A program made the position numbers and the translations under genes. A stretch of 56,459 bases of DNA from Chloroflexota bacterium (GTDB lineage Bacteria; Chloroflexota; Anaerolineae; Anaerolineales; Anaerolineaceae): NCBI GenBank assembly GCA_029265085.1, contig JAJUJY010000009.1:1-56459 (forward strand). The letters run 5' to 3'. Every line of letters begins with the position of its first letter. The stretch's first letter is position 1. Of the stretch, positions 50,604 to 56,459 are shown piece by piece. The notes beneath the pieces are model-generated. The model saw only the letters and a program-made list of their open reading frames with translations, was not told the origin of the DNA and did no database searches.

Positions 50604-52448
50604 TTATCGTTTTAAATGATATGGCACATCAATAATTATTCTTTGCAACCCAGATCGACGGCGTTGATATAATACCGCCTGTTTTATTTCATTAGCAGAT
50701 TGGTTATGTAAAATTTCATTCCAGCTTGATGCTGGAATAATCTCAGGCAAGACCAAAACAGCTTGTTGACCATCATTATGTTCTTGATCAGTCTGGATTA
50801 AAAATGTAAGCAAAGGTTCTACGAGCGATCGATAGGGAGATGAAATTACAACGAAATTAATATCCGGAAACCATTCATTCCAACGTCTCCGTAATTCTAT
50901 CTCATCTGGCCCTGGGTCGATATCAATATACACCGCGGTAATTTGATTGGAAATTGATCTGGCAAAATTTACTGCGTCAACCATACCACGATGGACACTC
51001 GAAACAGGTAAAACAATTCGCGGCATTGGAAACGGCCGTAAGGAAGGGGGAAGTCCGCGCATTGAAAGTTGTTCTGATACATGCCGATAATGATCGCGGA
51101 TATTTAGGAATAAGAGCACTAATCCAGGAATTACCAACACGGAAATCCAGGCACCCTCGAGGAATTTACTCACTCCAATAACAATTAGTGTACACCCCGT
51201 AACAAAAGCCCCCAATCCATTAATAAAAGCCTTAATTTGCCATCCCTTATCTTTTAATCGGATCCAATGCATCACCATCCCTGCTTGCGAAAGAGTGAAT
51301 GCCATGAAAGCACCAACGGCAAACAAAGGTACTAAGGCATGTGAGTCGCCATTAAAAGCGACAATTAATAAAGCGGTAAAACCTGATAATAATAGAATCC
51401 CATTATGAAAAACTAAACGATCCCCAACAGCAAATAATTGTCGAGGCATAAATTTATCTTGCGCAAGAATCGCGGCAACTCTTGGAAATCCCGCAAAACT
51501 AGTGTTCGCAGCAACAGCCAGTATAGCCAACGTGGTAAATTGCACAAGATAATAAGCAGGTCCTGTACCAAGCAAGCGATGAGCCAATGCAGATAAAATT
51601 GTCTCGTTTGGTCCAGCGATCACGCCAAAGAAATGGGTAAATCCGATACTCCCAACAAACAATAACCCCATTAAAACCCCCATAACGATTAATGTTATTC
51701 GGGCGTTTCTCCATTCCGGGGGTTTAAATGCAGTTACGCCATTACTGATCGCCTCAATTCCGGTTAAAGCTGTGCATCCCGCTGAAAAAGCATGCAGAAC
51801 CAGGAATAAAGATAATGGACTAACTGGTGAAGGAGCCACGGTTACCAAAGGCGTTGGAGCACCCTGATTTATTGCTTGAACCACGCCATAGATTAGCATG
51901 CCAAAAAATGAAAATAAAAACAGGTAAACCGGGATCGCCATGGCTGTCCCTGATTCTCGCAACCCTCGCAAATTCAACAACCCAATGACGACAAGCAAAC
52001 CCAAAGATATCCAAACCCTATGAGGCCAAAGCTCTGGAAAAGCAGATGAAATTGCCGCAACGCCAGCAGTTAAACTTACCGCAGCCGTCAACACATAATC
52101 CAGCAGCAAGGCAGCTCCTGCCACTAATCCCGGATAAATACCAAGGTTCTCACGCGCAACAATATACGATCCCCCTCCCGATGGATATCCCTTTATGGTC
52201 TGAGCATACGATAAAGCCACAATTCCTAACAAGATCGTAATCGCCAAAGCAATTGGGAATTGAAATGACAATCCCTGTGCACCAGCTATCACTAATCCTA
52301 AAAAGATTTCTTGGTTGGCATAAGCCACAGAAGACAATGCATCTGGAGAAAATGCTGCCAACGCTCTTATTTTGTTGAGTTTCTTCTCAGATATTCTCTC
52401 ATTGGGTAGAGGTGATCCAATAAGAAAGTATTTTATTTTATGGAGCAT
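50604..52448 (-). CDS. KimA-like APC-superfamily potassium permease (copy 2)
   Basis: A 614-residue permease with the KimA layout: SPDALSSVAYANQEI, YPSGGGSYIVARENLGI, LTGIEAISNGVTAFK, and the C-terminal tail HRGMVDAVNFARSISNQITAVYIDIDPG and IIIDVPYHLKR. It is closer in length and N-terminus (LHKIKYFLIGSPLP) to B. subtilis KimA than copy 1. No RCK gene accompanies it. The ATG at 52448 follows AAAAAGG. The coding sequence is more AT-rich than its neighbours by eye, and the upstream 400 bases are AT-rich too, so this could be a more recent arrival (inference). Confidence 0.85.
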   Translation of the reverse strand: MLHKIKYFLIGSPLPNERISEKKLNKIRALAAFSPDALSSVAYANQEIFLGLVIAGAQGLSFQFPIALAITILLGIVALSYAQTIKGYPSGGGSYIVARENLGIYPGLVAGAALLLDYVLTAAVSLTAGVAAISSAFPELWPHRVWISLGLLVVIGLLNLRGLRESGTAMAIPVYLFLFSFFGMLIYGVVQAINQGAPTPLVTVAPSPVSPLSLFLVLHAFSAGCTALTGIEAISNGVTAFKPPEWRNARITLIVMGVLMGLLFVGSIGFTHFFGVIAGPNETILSALAHRLLGTGPAYYLVQFTTLAILAVAANTSFAGFPRVAAILAQDKFMPRQLFAVGDRLVFHNGILLLSGFTALLIVAFNGDSHALVPLFAVGAFMAFTLSQAGMVMHWIRLKDKGWQIKAFINGLGAFVTGCTLIVIGVSKFLEGAWISVLVIPGLVLLFLNIRDHYRHVSEQLSMRGLPPSLRPFPMPRIVLPVSSVHRGMVDAVNFARSISNQITAVYIDIDPGPDEIELRRRWNEWFPDINFVVISSPYRSLVEPLLTFLIQTDQEHNDGQQAVLVLPEIIPASSWNEILHNQSANEIKQAVLYQRRRSGLQRIIIDVPYHLKR

Positions 52449-52856
52449 AGCATCCTTTTTAAATATCAACAGTGGTTTATGGAGATCACAATTTATTCTA
52501 TTTTAAAGGATATTTTAACGAAAGTTCTAAAAATATCAACTAAATTTCTGAGGGATAAACTCTTTGCTATTCCTATACCTTCGCCATTTTTAGAAATACC
52601 ATGTCTTGTAAGGGTGAGGTAAAAAAGACCCATATCTAGCGCACTTAATTTGCTTCACCCATACCTGTAGCGGTTTTATGAAATCAGATTATTTGCTAGA
52701 AATTTTGCAAAGGTATTGCTATTCGGAATTAGTAATTTGCTGATAAGACTCTAATCAAAATAAATTATAAACATTTATCTGCTCAAGACCAGGAAAATGA
52801 CAGGCTATGAGGTTCATATTAAGTTAAAATAAATAGGAGATTGACACCAGGTAAAT
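52449..52856. other. AT-rich intergenic region of 408 bases
   Basis: No gene, no clear terminator and no riboswitch hallmark were found. It must carry the promoters of the divergent KimA-like gene and the gene at 52857. Scattered short repeats are present but none is convincing. Confidence 0.6.
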
Positions 52857-53687
52857 ATGGAAATTATTTCTCGACTAAGAAAAACCTTATTAAAATTTTA
52901 TAATCAGGTGGACTATCCACTGCGGCAGTTTTTTCGTTGGCAGCGGTCTGGCTACACCCCCAGAGCACAACCACTTAATAATTATTACGGCCATCTGCCC
53001 CAGGTTGAGCAAGCAATTGCTGAAAGGCGTGCCATTGAATTAATCACGACCTACCACCTGGAAGAATTTCAAAAATCCAGTTCTCCACAAAATTTCCGCG
53101 AAAATTTATATTACCTGGACCTGCTAATCACTGCTCTGGAGCGTGCAGGTGCATCATTACCTGACCCAATTCATGTCGTCGATATCGGCCCGGCTCACTG
53201 GTTTTATGTGCAGGCGCTCTATGCCGGATTAAAATGGTGGCAAGCTCCCCAGGGCCGCACAACCCAAATCACTGCCTATGAAGCAGACGCCTACCGGGTG
53301 CTTCGGGATTTTCACTCCCGTTATGACCATGCGCTAAGGCATATCCGCAATTTACCCGGCGTAACATACCTGCCAAAAGCATTCACTTGCCAGCCAGGCA
53401 CCTGCCACCTGGCAGTAATGTTCTTCCCCTTTGTTTTTGACCAGGACCACCTGGAGTGGGGTTTGCCTGCCAGGATGTTTAATCCCCGCCAGTTGCTAGC
53501 GGATGCCTGGAACAGCCTGTGTCCGGGCGGCATTTTGCTGATTGTCAACCAGGGCGAGCAAGAACACTTAGCCGAAATTAATAACCTGAATTCACTCTCT
53601 ATTCAACCACTGGCCGCGTTTCGGCAAGAATCACTCCTCTACCGTTATGATCTCGACCGGTATGTATTGGTGGCACGCCATGAATAA
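52857..53687 (+). CDS. Methyltransferase-like protein of unknown function
   Basis: A 276-residue protein. VVDIGPAHWFYVQALYAGL (about 103-121) resembles a SAM motif I, with acidic residues in ITAYEADAYRVL and a later DAWNSLCPGGILLIVNQGE strand typical of the Rossmann core. The Gly-rich loop is poor (GPAHW in place of GxGxG), so activity is doubtful. N-terminal 80 residues are basic and aromatic. It overlaps the M28 peptidase gene by 8 bases and they are likely cotranscribed. Substrate unknown. Confidence 0.7.
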   Translation: MEIISRLRKTLLKFYNQVDYPLRQFFRWQRSGYTPRAQPLNNYYGHLPQVEQAIAERRAIELITTYHLEEFQKSSSPQNFRENLYYLDLLITALERAGASLPDPIHVVDIGPAHWFYVQALYAGLKWWQAPQGRTTQITAYEADAYRVLRDFHSRYDHALRHIRNLPGVTYLPKAFTCQPGTCHLAVMFFPFVFDQDHLEWGLPARMFNPRQLLADAWNSLCPGGILLIVNQGEQEHLAEINNLNSLSIQPLAAFRQESLLYRYDLDRYVLVARHE

Positions 53688-54867
53688 TCTTGAAAGCCCT
53701 GAATTAATGCATGCGATGCAAGTGCTTCGCTGGCTGGTGAATGAAATTGGCCCGCGCCCGGCTGGCAGTGCAGCAGAACAGAAAGCCATGAACGAACTGG
53801 CTCACCAATTGGAAGAATCAGGCTGCCAGCCTCTGCGCCTGCCGGTTCGATTTGCTGCTCCACCTGGATTTTTACCATTTTACAGTATTGCCGGAGTTGC
53901 ATTCCTGCTAATTTCCTGGCTCTTGCCAGTAATTCCGTGGCTGGCATTGATTTTGTTAATTCTTCCAATTGCACTGCCAGAGATTTCCTGGTGGCTGTCG
54001 CAAAAACGACCATTGAATGCAAAATCCGAAAATCTTCTTGTCATGTTGCCAGATACTTCACCAACGGATCTCGACCTTCTTTTGGTGGCACATCTGGATA
54101 CAGCCAAAGCCAACCCAACCCAAAACATATTCTGGTCAACCTTTCAATACCAGGCGTTTGCCTCGATGCGGCAAATGGGCTGGGTACTGGTATTGATTTC
54201 ACTCCCCATTGTCATGGGATGGACACCCCCAGCAGCGGTACAAATTGCCGTCTTATTGGGTGGAACCATGTTGGGTGGGTTGTTCATCGGATTAGATCTA
54301 TGGCAGCAAGCCAACCGCCTGGGATATGCACCCGGTGCATACGATAATGCATCAGGTGCAGCAATCATCACTGCCCTGGCAGAGCAGTACGCTCACATGC
54401 CAAAACTCCAGCTGAATATTGGTTTTCTTTATACAACCGCCGAAGAAACAGGATTGCACGGGGCTGCTCGTGCAGCCGAATGGTTAAAAAGCCAGAACGC
54501 CGCCCCGCACATCGTAGTGTTAGATCAAGTTGGTGCAGGTCACTCCCTCCGCTATATTCGCCAGGCCTGGAAACTCAAGCCCATCAAAACCGACCCAACA
54601 ATGAACGAATATCTCTCCAGAGCAGCCCCGGATATTCAGCCGCTCGATTATTTCCGGCGCAGCGGTGACTTTGAACCCTTCCAAAAAGCAGGATTTAAAT
54701 CCTGTGCCATAGAAACCACCGGTTCCTTTACAGCCGGCAAAGCGTACCACACCTTGAATGACAACCTGTCGGTGATTGAACCGCAAACCATGCAGCAGGT
54801 TCTGGATATGCTTCAAAGGCTGATATATATTTTGAACCGGCAGCAAACCAATCATCCAGAAAATTAA
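53680..54867 (+). CDS. Membrane-embedded M28-family zinc metallopeptidase
   Basis: A 395-residue aminopeptidase-fold protein. The metal ligands are visible: His138 and Asp140 (VAHLDTAK), Asp222 (AYDNASG), Glu255-Glu256 (TTAEETGLHG), Asp282 (LDQVGAG) and a late His in AYHTLND. Unusually, hydrophobic stretches at about 68-105 and 165-205 interrupt the fold, the second between ligand blocks, suggesting membrane helices. No signal peptide is seen. The start at 53680 overlaps the previous stop by 8 bases; an upstream start at 53647 is possible. It ends in a hairpin terminator. Substrate unknown. Confidence 0.82.
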   Translation: MNNLESPELMHAMQVLRWLVNEIGPRPAGSAAEQKAMNELAHQLEESGCQPLRLPVRFAAPPGFLPFYSIAGVAFLLISWLLPVIPWLALILLILPIALPEISWWLSQKRPLNAKSENLLVMLPDTSPTDLDLLLVAHLDTAKANPTQNIFWSTFQYQAFASMRQMGWVLVLISLPIVMGWTPPAAVQIAVLLGGTMLGGLFIGLDLWQQANRLGYAPGAYDNASGAAIITALAEQYAHMPKLQLNIGFLYTTAEETGLHGAARAAEWLKSQNAAPHIVVLDQVGAGHSLRYIRQAWKLKPIKTDPTMNEYLSRAAPDIQPLDYFRRSGDFEPFQKAGFKSCAIETTGSFTAGKAYHTLNDNLSVIEPQTMQQVLDMLQRLIYILNRQQTNHPEN

Positions 54868-54884
54868 ACAGTTTGGGAAATCAA

Positions 54885-54911
54885 AAGGCACTGCAACGCT
54901 GGCAGTGCCTT
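54885..54911. terminator. Bidirectional terminator between the M28 and acyltransferase genes
   Basis: A 10-base stem, AAGGCACTGC (54885-54894) with GCAGTGCCTT (54902-54911), with T-rich tails, stronger on the minus strand. Confidence 0.85.
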
Positions 54912-54932
54912 GATTATTTGTAGTATCCGCTT

Positions 54933-54943
54933 GGGGGGGGGGG
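54933..54943. repeat. G11 homopolymer tract
   Basis: Eleven G residues run directly up to the acyltransferase stop codon (54944). It lies outside the coding sequence, so length change would not shift the frame. Such tracts are prone to slippage and sequencing error. Confidence 0.85.
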
Positions 54944-55693
54944 TTAATCCTCTTGCATGTCAGCCCAGGGGTAAATTTCGGTACCCTGCGCAGCTTCGCG
55001 AATTATCGGGTCATCGGAATAATGCCCACGCCGTTCCTGAGGAATTAACGCAGCAATTTGGCCCATCATTTCATGGCCAATCTCTTCCAGCCGTTTACGG
55101 TCCGTCTCACCACGCTCAGAAACATAGAAAGGGCCAAAAGGCTTACCAATTCGAATGTGAACGGTTGCGCGTTTTCCCTTCCTTAAAGCGGGGAATACAT
55201 CTAACAACCCATCTAGTCCAACCGGTAATACTCTAGCCTTTGTGCAGCTCGCCAGGTAGGCTGTTCCGGGACGGGCTGGTCTGAGCACCTGCGCCCAACT
55301 GCCAGCCTCAGGGAAAATTCCCAGCACTCCATTTTGAGCAAGAACCTTTTTGGAAGCTTTTAATGTCTCTCGAGAGACACTCCCACGATGCACTGGCAGC
55401 ACACCATAAACGCGGGTAATCCAACTCAGGGATTTGGGCGCATTGGGGAGATTTGTACCGCCCACAAATTCAATCGGGTACGGCATGATCCCAATAATCG
55501 CGACCGGGTCCAGAAAATTAAAGTGATTTGCCACCACCAAAAGCGGGCCTTCTTTGGGGAAATTTTCCTGCCCTTCGATTTTCAGATTGGCAATTGTGCC
55601 CAGACTCATCCGGATCAATGATCTTAAAATCGCGCGGATTGCCTGGCGGCGGGGATAAGTCATCGTTGTTAAGGTGAGATCTGCTTGAGCCAT
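54944..55693 (-). CDS. PlsC-like 1-acyl-sn-glycerol-3-phosphate acyltransferase
   Basis: A 249-residue acyltransferase. The catalytic H-x4-D is NHFNFLD, and FPEAGSW with GTAYLASCTKARVLPVGL gives blocks II to IV. The N-terminal stretch (about 15-35) is amphipathic. It probably makes phosphatidic acid in membrane lipid synthesis. The second PlsC-type protein in the window (6612-7511) is only distantly similar. The gene follows the MFS gene by 17 bases on the same strand. Confidence 0.9.
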   Translation of the reverse strand: MAQADLTLTTMTYPRRQAIRAILRSLIRMSLGTIANLKIEGQENFPKEGPLLVVANHFNFLDPVAIIGIMPYPIEFVGGTNLPNAPKSLSWITRVYGVLPVHRGSVSRETLKASKKVLAQNGVLGIFPEAGSWAQVLRPARPGTAYLASCTKARVLPVGLDGLLDVFPALRKGKRATVHIRIGKPFGPFYVSERGETDRKRLEEIGHEMMGQIAALIPQERRGHYSDDPIIREAAQGTEIYPWADMQED

Positions 55694-55710
55694 CGATACA
55701 CCCTCAGCAA

Positions 55711-56459
55711 TTAATCGCCGGTTTCAAAGGCCTTTTTGGGCCGGACAGAAAGGAGCAACACCATTCCTATGACGAGGAATACAATAATTCCAACCACTGC
55801 CGCTCGCAGCCCCATCTGTTCTGCTGGCAGTTCAGCAAAACCGCGTCCGGTATAAAAGATCGCCATCTCGGCAGCCAAAAAGCCGTATAGGGCTGGCCCA
55901 ATAAAGGCGGAAGCCTGTCCAGCCACAGCGAATAAACCGTAAAATTCAGCACTCTTTTCTTCAGGTGATAATTGACCAACCATTGCCCGGCTCACGGACT
56001 GCACCCCCGTCAAGGCTAAACCTGCCAATGCGCCGATAATATTAAACATCATCAACGAATCAACAATAAATAAGCCAGCTACGGCAACGATCATAATGAT
56101 GATTGATACCACCAAGGCCACTTTGCCATCCCAGCGGTCAGATATCAGGCCAAACAGATACGCACCAATCACACTCGTAATCTGAACAATAATCATAAAA
56201 ATGATTAACTGCTGCTGGGTCATCCCAAACAACGTTGCCCCAATGATGGCTGCAAAGTCTAAGGTCATCATAATTCCATTGTTATAGACTAAAAATGCAA
56301 CGGTAAATTTGATGAACTGCTTATAATTGCGCGCTTCCTTAAAAGTGGAGGCAAGTCGTTTAAAACCCAAAACTAAATGGCTTTCGCCTCTAGGCATCGG
56401 CTGCGGTTCAGCCAGTTCGCGCAGCCATAAGAATATCGGCAGAGCGGAAAGCAGGAAAA
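55711..56459 (-). CDS. MFS transporter, N-terminally truncated by the window edge
   Basis: C-terminal half of an MFS-type transporter, probably of the UMF1/Atg22-like group (about six helices visible: YNNGIMMTLDFAAIIGATLF, IFMIIVQITSVIGAYLFGLISDRWDG, VSIIIMIVAVAGLFIVDSL, and others). The GLISDRWDGKVAL segment is the A-like loop between helices. The frame continues without stop past 56397 to the end of the window, with TMS-like sequence, so the start lies outside. Substrate cannot be given. Confidence 0.85.
   Translation of the reverse strand, partial: FLLSALPIFLWLRELAEPQPMPRGESHLVLGFKRLASTFKEARNYKQFIKFTVAFLVYNNGIMMTLDFAAIIGATLFGMTQQQLIIFMIIVQITSVIGAYLFGLISDRWDGKVALVVSIIIMIVAVAGLFIVDSLMMFNIIGALAGLALTGVQSVSRAMVGQLSPEEKSAEFYGLFAVAGQASAFIGPALYGFLAAEMAIFYTGRGFAELPAEQMGLRAAVVGIIVFLVIGMVLLLSVRPKKAFETGD

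Noticed and set aside
1..56459. CRISPR arrays, insertion sequences, prophage genes, tRNA or rRNA genes
   Set aside because: No direct-repeat arrays, transposase or integrase motifs, or cloverleaf sequences were seen when reading both strands by eye; a computed scan could still find a weak case.

Overview
The window looks like a chromosomal segment from a fermentative, probably anaerobic member of the Chloroflexota, most likely class Anaerolineae. This is inferred from the gene mix and not from any search: an aldehyde ferredoxin oxidoreductase locus, L-lactate dehydrogenase, KimA-type permeases, AgrR/ArsR-type regulators, DUF5666 proteins, several lipoproteins, no outer-membrane genes, and moderate GC. 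There are no tRNA or rRNA genes, CRISPR arrays, insertion sequences or phage genes. Coding density is high and most genes sit in short same-strand operons.

Layout. 1-6.5 kb: the end of a GAF-GGDEF diguanylate cyclase, then a minus-strand operon reading PTPS-like enzyme, GT4 glycosyltransferase, methyltransferase, GIY-YIG/DUF123 protein, lspA, rluD, threonine aldolase. 6.5-11.4 kb: a divergent acyltransferase, then a minus-strand set of GTP cyclohydrolase II, a stand-alone RibD reductase domain and a BchC-like dehydrogenase, with a small membrane protein and a UPF0104-type flippase-like protein upstream. Together with the PTPS/GT4/methyltransferase genes this looks like an uncharacterised pteridine or pyrimidine-derived pathway. 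It is my main candidate for an undescribed system. 11.5-15.4 kb: a tungsten/molybdenum aldehyde oxidoreductase operon (AOR, radical SAM maturase, two MoaD-like proteins) behind a structured leader that resembles a Moco/Tuco riboswitch with an overlapping terminator. 15.5-19 kb: ileS with an unusual GVHH signature, behind a T-box. 19-24.4 kb: pyrimidine nucleoside phosphorylase and the rpmH-rnpA-yidD-(PQQ-repeat lipoprotein)-yidC-jag operon. 24.4-27.8 kb: a potassium module of a KimA-like permease and two RCK (TrkA-like) proteins.

28-33.5 kb: a hybrid histidine kinase, a receiver-CpaE ATPase fusion and L-lactate dehydrogenase on the plus strand. 33.5-39.6 kb (minus): GH13 alpha-glucosidase, MtaB tRNA methylthiotransferase, a lipoprotein, a TPR protein and a methyltransferase. 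39.7-46.3 kb: cold-shock protein, YdcF and PatB/MalY aminotransferase (minus), then an RlmI-like methyltransferase, proC, a membrane protein, a methyltransferase and a patatin (plus). 46.4-52.4 kb: a small unknown protein, a large ArsR-type regulator with a promoter palindrome, a lipoprotein, a DUF5666 protein, a histone-deacetylase-family enzyme and a second KimA-like permease. 52.9-56.5 kb: a methyltransferase-like protein with a membrane-embedded M28 peptidase, a PlsC acyltransferase and part of an MFS transporter.

Regulation visible in the DNA includes a T-box, the Moco/Tuco-like leader, several sigma-70 promoters, two perfect promoter-proximal inverted repeats, and at least four genes whose start codon lies 6-8 bases after a -10 box without a Shine-Dalgarno sequence. 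The last group suggests that leaderless transcripts are common in this organism.
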